A stretch of 18,529 nucleotides of DNA from Fulvivirga aurantia (GCF_009711475.1 NZ_SMMD01000923.1:1-18529), one strand, 5' to 3'; positions 1 through 9,667 are shown, counted from the first letter of the stretch. The notes: generated from the sequence alone by a model not told the origin. A program made the numbers and translations.

Positions 1-128
1 ACCCATTAACAAAATGACGAACAGGTGGGTAAATAAATATGGTATGTATTTTTTCATTGTAACAATTGACTCAAGATTACTTAATACAGCCAGCAAATTT
101 CTTAATTGTGATAGGCGTTAAATAAAAT

Positions 129-166
129 TTATTAGTAGAGGAGTAAGTATACTCCTCTACTAATAA
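129..166 (-). terminator. Strong hairpin, likely intrinsic terminator of the sus-type operon
   Basis: A perfect 17-bp inverted repeat (arms 129-145 and 150-166, TTATTAGTAGAGGAGTA and its complement) encloses a 4-nt loop. It starts 9 bp past the stop of the minus-strand PKD lipoprotein gene. Reading on the minus strand, the stem is followed by a T-rich stretch (AATTTTATT), as expected for an intrinsic terminator. The plus-strand side is also AT-rich, so it could act in both directions. Positions 1-128 show no gene or recognisable site. Confidence 0.8.
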
Positions 167-174
167 TTTAATCA

Positions 175-1800
175 TTAATAAAAATAGATATTATCAACAT
201 AGAATGAAGGTGAGGATCCTGATCCAGCATCATCAAATTTCATTTGAAATACTTCGGTCAAGTTCACTACGCTGCTAAATTCAGTTAGCGCAATATCAAG
301 ACTTGTCCAAGCACCTGCCTGAGTTGTAATCGAATAAGGTGTCTCATTTGGACCTGGGCTGATTAAAGAGAAATTAATAGTAATTTCTGATGCAGACCAG
401 ATATCTAAATGAATAAATGTTTTTCCGGAAACATCTTGCTGATTACCTGAAAAGTCAATTCCCTGGTAATTTAAATTAGAAAGAAGTAGTACATTATCAC
501 TTTGTACCGTCTCTTCAGTTACAGTTGTAGCCTGCCCCCAATTAGGATTAGTGTTTACATCAGTAATATCAGTGTAAGCATCACTGTAAATAGAAATCAC
601 GTTTGCTTCCGGTTCAGTTGGGGTCGGAGCTGGGTCAGTTAGTGTAGCTGCACTCACACTCACACTCTTTGTAACTGAGTTAGATGAACTTCCATCAGAT
701 GCCGTTAATGTAACATCATAAGAACCTTCCGCTGCATAAGTATGGCTTGGATTTTCTTCAGTGCTAGATCCACCATCACCAAAATCCCATGAGTAAGTTG
801 TAGCTCCTGATGATTTGTTTTCAAAATTAACGGTCAACCCGTTTGCTGCAGCTCCAAAATCTGCCTTTACTGATACAATTGCTGGCTCTACAGAAGGATC
901 AGCATATGAAACATAAGTAAACGGCCAGAAAGCACCATCGTAAGAAAAGTTAACGTAAAGTGTATCAACACCAGTTGATCCACCATCTACCACAGTTGCA
1001 TTAAATTTCACTTCACTTGCCGGCACGGTAGATTCTTCACTTGTTCCTAATTTAGGTATACCTATCCATGCTCCTTCTCCTGTCAGAGTGATTGTATTAT
1101 TTGTTGCATCATAACTGTAAGAGTGTGTGCCGCTTAACCACGCACTTACATCAACACCATCTTTGTTGACCATATTGGCTGCTGTAGCGTCAAAGCATTT
1201 TTCAAAATTGACTGTACCGTCAAATACTCCAAATTCACCCCAAAATGAACCATTATCGTTATAGATATAGCTACCATCTCTTGTGAAGGTAAACTCATCA
1301 TCATAAAGACATGGTCTGGAACCGTCATTAGAGTTACCCGGCCAGAATACTTGATAATCTGCGGCAGAAGGATCCGGACCTGATGCTAATAACATAGATG
1401 TACCTTCTCTTATCAATTTCCAGGTCTTAGAATCAGTACCTGCCAACAAAGTTAATTTTGTATTAGGATCCGATATCTCAACAGTTTCTGTTTTCCCTGA
1501 ACTTGCTCCAGATGCATTTGAAGCAGTTAACTTTACTGTATAGGTACCCTCAGCATCATAGGTATGAGAAGGGTTTTCTTCTGTAGATGAGTTACCATCA
1601 CCAAAATCCCATGCGTAAGATTCTGCGTTTTGTGAAAAGTTCGTAAAATCGACTTTAAAGAAGTTTGTATCATCAACCTCAAACTGAAAGCTGGCAATTG
1701 GATCTGGAGAAACAACAGCTCCGTCATCGTCATCACCACAGGAGACTAATAGGACCAACAAAAGTGACCATAGTCCGAAATAATTAAGTGTTCGTTTCAT
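175..1800 (-). CDS. Surface lipoprotein with two PKD domains, probable glycan-binding protein of the SusCD operon
   Basis: A 541-residue lipoprotein. A hydrophobic N-terminus ends in a lipobox with Cys21, followed by Gly-Asp-Asp-Asp-Asp, an acidic stretch like the Bacteroidota export signal for cell-surface lipoproteins. Two PKD (Ig-like) domains are visible, at about residues 35-110 and 315-390, each with the core WDFGDG and ENPSHTY. Between them lies a domain of roughly 190 residues that I cannot assign, rich in aromatic and Gly/Asp residues. The last 140 residues form a beta-sandwich-like module ending in FYVDNIYFY, similar to carbohydrate-binding regions I recall from GH16/laminarinase-type proteins. 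It is third in the operon, 28 bp after the susD-like gene, where a surface glycan-binding protein (SusE/F role) is expected. Glycan binding is inferred from position and fold; the sugar is not proven. No catalytic domain is apparent. Confidence 0.85.
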   Translation of the reverse strand: MKRTLNYFGLWSLLLVLLVSCGDDDDGAVVSPDPIASFQFEVDDTNFFKVDFTNFSQNAESYAWDFGDGNSSTEENPSHTYDAEGTYTVKLTASNASGASSGKTETVEISDPNTKLTLLAGTDSKTWKLIREGTSMLLASGPDPSAADYQVFWPGNSNDGSRPCLYDDEFTFTRDGSYIYNDNGSFWGEFGVFDGTVNFEKCFDATAANMVNKDGVDVSAWLSGTHSYSYDATNNTITLTGEGAWIGIPKLGTSEESTVPASEVKFNATVVDGGSTGVDTLYVNFSYDGAFWPFTYVSYADPSVEPAIVSVKADFGAAANGLTVNFENKSSGATTYSWDFGDGGSSTEENPSHTYAAEGSYDVTLTASDGSSSNSVTKSVSVSAATLTDPAPTPTEPEANVISIYSDAYTDITDVNTNPNWGQATTVTEETVQSDNVLLLSNLNYQGIDFSGNQQDVSGKTFIHLDIWSASEITINFSLISPGPNETPYSITTQAGAWTSLDIALTEFSSVVNLTEVFQMKFDDAGSGSSPSFYVDNIYFY

Positions 1801-1828
1801 AACTGTATAATCAAATTAGGTTTATAAA

Positions 1829-3412
1829 TTATTTAAAAAGGTCAGCTGATGGATACTCTGAAATCGATCCGGCTGTATTATCAATATCTTTTTGAGGTGC
1901 CGCCAGCCAGTGAGAATTTTCATTGAAGTTGGAGGCTTTATCACCTGTAAATAATGAAGCACTAGCCCGATCACTTCTTACTAAGTCAAACCATCTGTGA
2001 CCTTCTAAGGCTAATTCTGCTCTGCGCTCATACCAAATGAGTTCCAAAAGGGTAAGACCCTCTTCAGTCATAAGCTCCTGAGCAGTTCTAAAATCTGTTG
2101 CATCAGGCCCAGCTGCACGCTCACGTACCTCATTTATGGCCACCATCGCTTCTGCATCACTTCCTGAGCCTCTCACAAGTGCCTCTGCATACATTAATAA
2201 AACATCGGCATATCTAATAACTGGTTCGTTAGGGTCTTTTAGCACATTTATTTCACCTCCATTAGGATTGCTGTAAGAATTATAATTGGCATATTTTTGC
2301 TGCCAATAACCAGTATAGTCCTGTGCATTTTGCTCTGCCTGATCTACACTACAACCAATGTCGTTTAATTCATCTAGTGATATTATTGAAGCGTCTCTTC
2401 TGTATGAGTCATCTGCCAAATAATGATCAAATAAGCTACTTGTTGGTAGGGTGAAACCCCACCCAGGCAAGTAATCAGGATGATCACCACACAAGCCTCT
2501 GATACCGGAGAGCTGAGTGATCATATTACCATTAATAATCTCGCCTGGTACACTAAAATCTCTGGCTATTTGATTGGTATACTGAATTTCAAATACAGAC
2601 TCTTCTGTATTCTTAGCACCAAATGCAAAAAGATCATTATAGTCATCAAGTAACTCATATTGACCCGAGTTAATCACAGCTTCGAATTGTGCTGCTGCTA
2701 AATCAAATAGAGCGGGGTCGTCATTTAAAAAATCTGCCTGATATAGGTAAATCTTACCTAAGAGAGCCTGGGCCGTAGTTTTTGAAACTCTACCAGCAAA
2801 AGATCCTGTATACTTCGTATCTGGCAGAACATCTATTGCCTCTTTCAAATCCTGAGTCATAAATGTGAACAGGTCTGTAATCGTGGCTCGCTCAACAGTA
2901 TTGAACGTTTCCTGATTCAACACCTCGTCTACAATAGGTACCGGACCAAATATTCTGAATAAGTCAAAATGATAATAAGCGCGCAAAAATTTCGCTTCTG
3001 CTTTGTATGTATTAATTAATTCTGACTCAATAGCATCGTTATTTATGAGCAGGTTTGCACGATAAATTCCCCACCACCCTCTTTTCCAAAAAGATTCACT
3101 CTCATTTGTAAAGGAGTTGTTTGTAAAATCGTCAATTTGTTGCCAACCTGGCTGGTCACTATTGCTTGGGTCTCCCCCTGCATTGGCGTTATCGCTTCTT
3201 ATTTCTGCATACATTACGTTGCTAGTCCAAAATCCATTTGGAAACGTCCACTGTAGTGGGTCATATGCCGAGATCAATGCATTAAAAAATTGATCTTCTG
3301 AGACATAATAATTGTCTTCTAACACTTCTCCTTTAGGCTCAGGATTGATAAAATCATCCGAGCAAGCATTGATTAAGAAGCTACCTATGAGTATGTATAT
3401 TATCTTTTTCAT
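1829..3412 (-). CDS. SusD/RagB-family outer-membrane nutrient-binding lipoprotein
   Basis: A 527-residue SusD-like protein, of typical family length. The signal sequence ends at lipobox Cys17 followed by Ser-Asp-Asp, matching a surface lipoprotein export signal. The N-terminal half has the SusD-type helical start (NPEPKG, then helices with tetratricopeptide-like packing). The C-terminal third has the diagnostic stretch RYADVLLMYAEAL, and later YERRAELALEGHRWFDLVRS. In the family, SusD caps the SusC barrel and hands glycan or peptide ligands to it. It lies 3 bp downstream of the susC-like gene, so the two are almost certainly co-transcribed and form one complex. The substrate cannot be read from the sequence. 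Identification is firm. Confidence 0.95.
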   Translation of the reverse strand: MKKIIYILIGSFLINACSDDFINPEPKGEVLEDNYYVSEDQFFNALISAYDPLQWTFPNGFWTSNVMYAEIRSDNANAGGDPSNSDQPGWQQIDDFTNNSFTNESESFWKRGWWGIYRANLLINNDAIESELINTYKAEAKFLRAYYHFDLFRIFGPVPIVDEVLNQETFNTVERATITDLFTFMTQDLKEAIDVLPDTKYTGSFAGRVSKTTAQALLGKIYLYQADFLNDDPALFDLAAAQFEAVINSGQYELLDDYNDLFAFGAKNTEESVFEIQYTNQIARDFSVPGEIINGNMITQLSGIRGLCGDHPDYLPGWGFTLPTSSLFDHYLADDSYRRDASIISLDELNDIGCSVDQAEQNAQDYTGYWQQKYANYNSYSNPNGGEINVLKDPNEPVIRYADVLLMYAEALVRGSGSDAEAMVAINEVRERAAGPDATDFRTAQELMTEEGLTLLELIWYERRAELALEGHRWFDLVRSDRASASLFTGDKASNFNENSHWLAAPQKDIDNTAGSISEYPSADLFK

Positions 3413-3415
3413 ATC

Positions 3416-6400
3416 TTAAAATGTGATTTGAACTCCTCCTCCTATACTTTTCGTTTGTGGATAAAAACCTCGATCTATGCCCGATGCGGATACCCCGTAG
3501 TTCGGAACACCGATTTCAGGATCAAGTCCGGAGTAGCCGGTGACTGTAAAAAGATTATCAGCTGAAAAATATAACCGCATTTTTGTGAGCTTCATCTTTT
3601 CAGCTATGTTCTGCGGTAGAGTAAAACCAAGTTGAATATTCCTTAGTCTCACATAATCCCCATCTTCCACATAAAAATCTGATGGAACGCTGTTAGCCCC
3701 TGCACTAGCACCAATGGTTACTCTTGGGTAACTTCCTCCAGGATTAGACTCTGACCATCTATCAAGCCATTCTACAGAGTAGTTATTATTTACAACATCC
3801 TGTCTTTCAAATGTTCGATAGATCTGATTTCCCGTCTGGCCGGCAAACATCATTGATAGATCAAACATCTTGTAAGATCCTCGTAGGTTTAATCCAAACG
3901 TAAAATCAGCCCACGGTGAACCAATATCTGTTCGATCTTCTGCACTAATCTGTCCATCACCATTGATGTCGACAAATTTCAAATCACCTGGTTCAGCATT
4001 TGGCTGTATAGGGTCACCATCAGAATTGATATAGCTAAATATATCTGCATCACTTCTGAATATTCCGTCTGTTTCATACCCAAGAAAATGAAATAGTGGC
4101 TCTCCTACTTCCATTCGGGTAATAGCAGCGTTTCTTACTGGCCATGTATAGCCATTAATAAAACCATTCTGTCCATCGACTCTTGTTACCTCATTGTTTA
4201 ATGTTGCACCGTTCAGTGTTACACCAAAATCAAAGTCACCAAAGGTTTTGTTGTAATCTATTTTAAATTCGATACCTGAGTTTTTGATTTCACCCACGTT
4301 GGCAAATGATGGATTATTTCCTGCAATTACCGGTGTCGATTGATCAATAATTAGTAGACCATCTGTAATCTTTTGATAGTAATCTAATTCTACAGATAAA
4401 GTGTTGCTAAGCATTCTAAACTCCAGACCAACATCTAATTGTTTAGATTCCTCCCACTGTAAAAATGGATTGCTTAGGGATGAAGGTGCCGCCCCATTAA
4501 GAAGCAACTGATTGTCATCTGGTCCGAATTGGTAGTCTGATCCAAAAGATATAACACTTGAAAATGCCAGAGGCCTAATTCTATCGTTACCATTAGAACC
4601 ATAACTCACTCTTAATTTTAGAAAGTCAAGAGTCGAAAAATCGAAAAAGTCTTCATTTGAAATAACCCAACCAGCTGAAAATGCCGGGAAGATGGCGTAT
4701 CTATTTTCCTGACCAAATAAAGAGCTACCATCTCTCCTTACTGAAGCTGTAAACAAATATCGCTCATCATAATTATAAAGAACTCTACCGAATACACTTG
4801 TATTGTATCTATTAACCTCTTCTCCACTATATGCTGTTTCTGTAGAATCAGGAACAAGACCGTCAGCTATAAATCTTAAGTTCTCATTAAATAAAGCTTC
4901 CTCAGGTAGGTTTTGACCTCCTCCTCCAGAGAAGCGTCCCGTTCGCTCAATAGCAGTAGTACCTATTACAGCCTCTATATTATGTCTGTCAAAAGTCTTT
5001 GTAAATGTTAGGTAATTTTCCCACTGCCATTGAAAATTGGAGTATGTGGCCACACCCACTCCACTATTAGTAGCAAAAAATGCCGGAGTGAACTGATAGG
5101 CTGGTGAGTAAAAATCTGTAGACCCTGAATTATATATTACACCTATATCGGTTCTAAATTTTAACCACTCTAGAGGCTTAATATCTAAATAAAGATTTCC
5201 AGAAATACCTAAATTTTCTGAATCTGTATTGGAAATAAAGATTCTACTAAATGGATTAATATATTCTTTTTGTACATATGGAGATTGAGCAAATCCAAAT
5301 TCTGCATTAGGATCAAAAATTGGTGTGATCGGATCATACACCATGGCATCTGCAATAGGACTTCCGAATTCATTATTTTCCGGAATAGTCGAGTTTTTTG
5401 TCCCAATAAGTGTGAGATTATTTCCAAGATTTAGAAAATTATTGACTTCACTCTCAGAATTTATTCTAAATGTCAACCGCTCAAAATTTGATTTTTCAGG
5501 GGCTATTATACCTTCTTGACTCACATATGACAACGAAGCAAACAATGACCCTTTTTCTACTCCTTTAGAAAGGGAAATATTATGGTTTTGAAGAGGAGAC
5601 GCTTCGAATAACTCTTCAGTCCAGCTTGTGTTGACTGGGAGATTATTAGAATTGGTCGGAAAACCCAGAGGTAGGTCAATGCCTGCGCTATTGTATTTTT
5701 CATTGATAAGCTCTACATACTGAGAAGCGTTTAACATCTCTGGCACCCTCCATGCCGATTGCATAACATAAGAGCCATTATAACTGAATTGTGTTACTCC
5801 AGATTTTCCTTTTTTAGTTGTAATGTAAATTACTCCGTTTGCTCCTCTGGTACCATAAATGGCCGTGGAAGCAGCGTCTTTTAATATCTGAATGGATTCT
5901 ATATCAGCCGGATTTAGTGAGTTAAGAATTCCTGGCTCTGTATATTGTATTCCATCGATCACAACCAAAGGAGAATTATCTCCATTAGTTCCTACTCCTC
6001 TGATCAGTATTGTAGGATTAGAACCTGGAGCACCAGAAGCACCGGTGACCGTCACACCACTGGCCATTCCTTGAAGTGATCGACCCACGTTAGGTAGGTT
6101 CATCTTTTCTACCTGTTCAGCATCTACGGTAGAAATAGCTGCTGTAGATACGCTCTTCTTTTGAGAGCCATACCCAATAACAACCACCTCCTGTAGTGAT
6201 GTGACATCTTCAGTCAATAATATATTTATAGTAGACTGACCGCCAACCTGAATCTCCTCGGACACAAATCCAACAAAGCTGAAAACCAGTGTAGCATTTT
6301 CATTTGCCGTGACGGTATAATTACCCTCGATGTCAGTAACAGTTCCTGTCGTGGTACCCTTTACAAGTACGTTTACTCCAGGTAGGGCTTCACCCCCACT

Positions 6401-6487
6401 GTCTGTTACTTTTCCACTTACGGTGGTTTGCGAAAAACCCGCAATACTCATAAGTAGCATAAAGTGAATAAGTAAAATTTTCTTCAT
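3416..6487 (-). CDS. SusC/RagA-family TonB-dependent outer-membrane transporter
   Basis: A 1023-residue TonB-dependent receptor. Order of parts: signal peptide (about 1-19, ending GFSQ), a carboxypeptidase-like regulatory domain (about 22-95, with GKVTD and FVGF), the SusC-type TonB-box region EVVVIGYGSQKK, a plug domain (about 110-230, with LVVIDGI and ILKDAASTAIYGTRGANGVI), and a 22-strand-type barrel ending GGGVQITF with the terminal Phe needed for barrel assembly. It imports oligomers captured by its SusD partner, using TonB/ExbB/ExbD energy. It is first in the operon. Its promoter must lie in the 267-bp divergent region shared with the sensor-regulator, which makes that regulator the obvious candidate controller. 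Length and all domain landmarks look intact. Confidence 0.96.
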   Translation of the reverse strand: MKKILLIHFMLLMSIAGFSQTTVSGKVTDSGGEALPGVNVLVKGTTTGTVTDIEGNYTVTANENATLVFSFVGFVSEEIQVGGQSTINILLTEDVTSLQEVVVIGYGSQKKSVSTAAISTVDAEQVEKMNLPNVGRSLQGMASGVTVTGASGAPGSNPTILIRGVGTNGDNSPLVVIDGIQYTEPGILNSLNPADIESIQILKDAASTAIYGTRGANGVIYITTKKGKSGVTQFSYNGSYVMQSAWRVPEMLNASQYVELINEKYNSAGIDLPLGFPTNSNNLPVNTSWTEELFEASPLQNHNISLSKGVEKGSLFASLSYVSQEGIIAPEKSNFERLTFRINSESEVNNFLNLGNNLTLIGTKNSTIPENNEFGSPIADAMVYDPITPIFDPNAEFGFAQSPYVQKEYINPFSRIFISNTDSENLGISGNLYLDIKPLEWLKFRTDIGVIYNSGSTDFYSPAYQFTPAFFATNSGVGVATYSNFQWQWENYLTFTKTFDRHNIEAVIGTTAIERTGRFSGGGGQNLPEEALFNENLRFIADGLVPDSTETAYSGEEVNRYNTSVFGRVLYNYDERYLFTASVRRDGSSLFGQENRYAIFPAFSAGWVISNEDFFDFSTLDFLKLRVSYGSNGNDRIRPLAFSSVISFGSDYQFGPDDNQLLLNGAAPSSLSNPFLQWEESKQLDVGLEFRMLSNTLSVELDYYQKITDGLLIIDQSTPVIAGNNPSFANVGEIKNSGIEFKIDYNKTFGDFDFGVTLNGATLNNEVTRVDGQNGFINGYTWPVRNAAITRMEVGEPLFHFLGYETDGIFRSDADIFSYINSDGDPIQPNAEPGDLKFVDINGDGQISAEDRTDIGSPWADFTFGLNLRGSYKMFDLSMMFAGQTGNQIYRTFERQDVVNNNYSVEWLDRWSESNPGGSYPRVTIGASAGANSVPSDFYVEDGDYVRLRNIQLGFTLPQNIAEKMKLTKMRLYFSADNLFTVTGYSGLDPEIGVPNYGVSASGIDRGFYPQTKSIGGGVQITF

Positions 6488-6577
6488 AATGTATTTGGTT
6501 AAGACTTCGATTTACAACAATCGTTTGCGCTATGGTTTGAATCAACACATATATCGGCTTCAAGTCAATAAATGAGG

Positions 6578-6718
6578 TACATCAATAATACATCAATGGC
6601 TTTTTTTCAATTGCTCAAAACCACATCATTTTTTCACAAAAAGGGGCTATACATATAATTTAAGCATTTTTTTTGACTTTCATTTTACTTTCTATTTCAA
6701 GGTCTGGAATACATCATT
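6578..6718 (-). promoter_or_regulatory. Cluster of ACATCAWT repeats in the susC-like/regulator divergent intergenic region
   Basis: The 267-bp gap 6488-6754 carries four same-orientation copies of ACATCAWT (AWTGATGT on the minus strand): 6579-6586, 6590-6597, 6623-6630 and 6711-6718. The first two are part of a 9-bp direct repeat TACATCAAT at 6578-6586 and 6589-6597, offset by 11 bp, about one helical turn. The copies at 6623 and 6711 share the longer ACATCATTTT. Position between divergent genes and helical spacing suggest operator sites for a DNA-binding protein, perhaps the adjacent HTH regulator. No exact TAnnTTTG element was found on either strand here, so the promoters themselves are not located. 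Confidence 0.5.
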
Positions 6719-6754
6719 TTATTTTCGATTTACATTTTTTTAGTAATTTGAGGT

Positions 6755-9664
6755 ATGTTTCTAAATAAACTTGGAAAAGTCTGTTTCGGACTTTTTATAA
6801 TCATAATTCAGGGCTCATTCACTGTCTCTGCTCAACGCTTACAAGGCCTGCCTTTTACAAAATATTATTCTACCCAGGAGTACGAGGGTGGTATTCAAAA
6901 CTGGGCTATTACGCAAAACAATGAAGGGCTAATTTACGTGGCCAATAACTTTGGCTTACTTGAATATGACGGTACAAACTGGAATCGATTTGAGCTCCCC
7001 ACTGAGACTAAAATGCGTGATGTTCATATTGCGCGCAATGGTCGGACCTATATAGCAAGTCAGGGCGATTTTGGCTATTACTCACCAGCAATTGACGGTA
7101 GTATGGTTTTCACCTCTTTAGCTGATAGCCTACCGCAGCAATACAGAAATTTTGATGAAACATGGAAGGTATTTGAATCGAGTAATGATATTATCATTTT
7201 CTGCACATTCAGGCAGATATTTATGTTTAATAAAGACCGACTGCAAAGAATAATTGAACCTACTTTCGCTCCGGAAAACTTTCATTGGGTAAATCACACT
7301 TTATTTGTAAATCAACTAGAAACCGGCCTCACCTATCTTGATGGTGACAGCCTCAGGTTATTTGATCAGGGCGATTATTTCAGAGGCAAAACCATTACAG
7401 GCATACTTCCATTGGCCAACAATCACCTTCTGATCGCAACGGGTGCTCACGGAATCTACACCTATGACGGCACAAAGTATTCTGTATGGAACAATGACAA
7501 CAATCAGGCTTTTTCTGAAGCTTTTATAAACAATACCCTGCGGTTAAGTAATGGAAATGTGGCTATAGGCACCCAAAATGACGGACTCTTCATCACTACT
7601 GCTAATGGTGAAATACTATATCACTTAAACAAAGGCCATGGGCTTAATAACCGCACTATACTCTCCATGTATGAAGATGTACTGGGCAATCTGTGGGTTG
7701 GTCATAACAATGGTCTTACTACTATTGAGCTCAACGTACCATTTACGCTCATTAGTGAGCAGTCAGACCTACCAGGTACGGGCTATACCGGGTTTCTTTC
7801 TCCTGAGAGCATATATCTTGGCACCAACAATGGTTTATACAGAAAGCAGCTCAAAGAAAATACAAAGCTTGATTTCAACTTTGTAGACAACACCGAAGGC
7901 CAGGTTTATAATATACAGTCAATCGACAACTTACTTATTTTGGGCCATCACCAAGGCACTTTTCTACTAGATGGAGCCTCTACACAGCAAGTGTCAGATA
8001 TACTTGGCGCATGGACCTTTCTTAAACTAAAAACTAACCCTGAGTATATCATCGGTGGTACTTACAAAGGCCTGTTGCTGTTTAAGAAAACACCAAGGGG
8101 TTTGAGTTTTGTAAGAAAGATTAGGGGCTTTGACGAATCATCGCGAGTGATGGAGCAAGATGCCTCCGGCAATATCTGGATGACTCATGGCTATAAGGGT
8201 GTTTACAGGCTAAACCTCAATGATGATTTAGATTCTGTGAGCGTAAAATACTATGGAGTAGACGCTGGTTTGCCCAGCAATATTCTTATCAATGTCTGGA
8301 AAATCAATAATGAATTGGTTTTCAGCACTGAATCACAAATTTATAGCTATAATGAAGCCACTGACAGCTTCATAGTTGATGACTTTTTTGCTAAATACTT
8401 TGAGGAAGAAAGCCATGTGAGCTACTTAGAGCAAGATCCGCTTGGCAATATTTATTACCTCGCCCCGGACAACATGGGAGTCTTAGAGAAACTTCCCAAC
8501 GGCACATACATCAAAAAATCTAAAATTTTTAATCGATTAAAGGGGTTGCTCAATGATGACCTTCAGAATCTTTCAGCCCTTAATGCCAATAACGTCTTGT
8601 ATGGCGCTAAAGAAGGTTTTATTCTTTACACAAAAAATAACTCCAACCTTGATGAGCTGGATTTTCAGGCTTTAATCAGGCGCGTAACGATTACCAACAA
8701 TCGGGACAGTGTGATATCTACAGGGTACTATTCCCTAGATGGCAATGTATCATCTGCACAGGAAGTAAAAAATGCTCCTGTACTCAATAGTTCTCACAAT
8801 TCGATACGTATTGAATATAGTGCCGCGTTTTTTCATAGTAGCGATAATACGCTTTACCAGTATAAGCTCTCAAACAACAAATGGAGCGAGTGGACTTCCA
8901 AAACCGATAAAGAGTACACTAACCTTATTGGCGGGGATTATACATTCACCGTAAGGGCTAAGAATATTTATGATAAGGTGAGTAAAGAAGCTTCTTTTTC
9001 TTTCACCGTCTTACCACCCTGGTATAAATCTCAAACAGCGTATGTTTTTTATGTTCTTGGTGTGGCTTCTGTGTTGTTGCTTGTTTTTTATTTTCTAGAC
9101 ACCAGACATAAAAAAGAAAAGAAGCTCATGGCTCTAAAGCAGAAAAAGGAGATCAACAGAATTGATAATGAATTAAGATCTTCGGAGGAGCAAATTCAAA
9201 TACTAAAAAACGAAAAGCTACGTGGTGAGGTAGAAAGCAAAAATAAAGAGTTAGCCACTTCTACCATGCACCTGCTCAACAAAAATAGCTTTATCAACAG
9301 TGTGAAGCATAACATAAGCACGATCATAAAGCGTAGTAAAAATCAGGAAGTGAAGAAAGAGCTCAATAAAATTATGGGCAACATCGACAAAAACATGGCC
9401 GAAGATAACGATTGGGAGCACTTTGCCATACACTTCGATCAGGTACACGGTGACTTCACGAAGAGAATTCAAGACAATTATCCCGATCTCACGCCTCAGG
9501 AAATGAAGTTAAGTGCGTATTTACGTATGAACCTGTCTACTAAAGAAATTGCCCACCTGCTGAACATCTCTGTAAGAGGCGTTGAAATTGCCCGTTACAG
9601 GCTTAGAAAAAAGCTAAACCTTGAGCGTGCGGTAAATCTTCAGGAGTTTATTTTGAAGTATTAG
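6755..9664 (+). CDS. Membrane-spanning sensor-regulator: beta-propeller, triple-tyrosine domain, LuxR-type HTH
   Basis: A 969-residue protein. A signal sequence (about 1-26, ending VSAQ) is followed by a long region of propeller repeats (about 30-670) with regulator-propeller motifs such as DVLGNLWVGHNNGL and DASGNIWMTHGYKGV. A triple-tyrosine (Y_Y_Y) domain follows (about 678-755, with YQYKL and YTFTVRAKN), then one membrane helix (about 761-780), a basic/acidic coiled coil (about 785-840), and a C-terminal LuxR/GerE-like HTH (about 911-957, STKEIAHLLNISVRGVEIARYRLRKKL). No histidine-kinase, ATPase or receiver domain is present, so ligand binding outside would be coupled directly to DNA binding inside. 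It is divergent from the susC-like operon and so is probably its regulator. ATG at 6755 has no clear Shine-Dalgarno but is the start giving a proper signal peptide. Confidence 0.9.
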   Translation: MFLNKLGKVCFGLFIIIIQGSFTVSAQRLQGLPFTKYYSTQEYEGGIQNWAITQNNEGLIYVANNFGLLEYDGTNWNRFELPTETKMRDVHIARNGRTYIASQGDFGYYSPAIDGSMVFTSLADSLPQQYRNFDETWKVFESSNDIIIFCTFRQIFMFNKDRLQRIIEPTFAPENFHWVNHTLFVNQLETGLTYLDGDSLRLFDQGDYFRGKTITGILPLANNHLLIATGAHGIYTYDGTKYSVWNNDNNQAFSEAFINNTLRLSNGNVAIGTQNDGLFITTANGEILYHLNKGHGLNNRTILSMYEDVLGNLWVGHNNGLTTIELNVPFTLISEQSDLPGTGYTGFLSPESIYLGTNNGLYRKQLKENTKLDFNFVDNTEGQVYNIQSIDNLLILGHHQGTFLLDGASTQQVSDILGAWTFLKLKTNPEYIIGGTYKGLLLFKKTPRGLSFVRKIRGFDESSRVMEQDASGNIWMTHGYKGVYRLNLNDDLDSVSVKYYGVDAGLPSNILINVWKINNELVFSTESQIYSYNEATDSFIVDDFFAKYFEEESHVSYLEQDPLGNIYYLAPDNMGVLEKLPNGTYIKKSKIFNRLKGLLNDDLQNLSALNANNVLYGAKEGFILYTKNNSNLDELDFQALIRRVTITNNRDSVISTGYYSLDGNVSSAQEVKNAPVLNSSHNSIRIEYSAAFFHSSDNTLYQYKLSNNKWSEWTSKTDKEYTNLIGGDYTFTVRAKNIYDKVSKEASFSFTVLPPWYKSQTAYVFYVLGVASVLLLVFYFLDTRHKKEKKLMALKQKKEINRIDNELRSSEEQIQILKNEKLRGEVESKNKELATSTMHLLNKNSFINSVKHNISTIIKRSKNQEVKKELNKIMGNIDKNMAEDNDWEHFAIHFDQVHGDFTKRIQDNYPDLTPQEMKLSAYLRMNLSTKEIAHLLNISVRGVEIARYRLRKKLNLERAVNLQEFILKY

Positions 9665-9667
9665 AGT

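Noticed and set aside
645..672. Short CACTCA-like tandem repeat
   Set aside because: It lies inside the PKD lipoprotein gene and encodes an alternating Ser-Val linker (SVSVSA) at a domain boundary, so it is explained by coding and is too short for a phase-variable tract.
5325..5519. Open frame on the plus strand inside the susC-like gene
   Set aside because: It is fully antisense to a well-conserved transporter frame and has no recognisable domain or start signal; the same holds for the other short antisense frames in the window.
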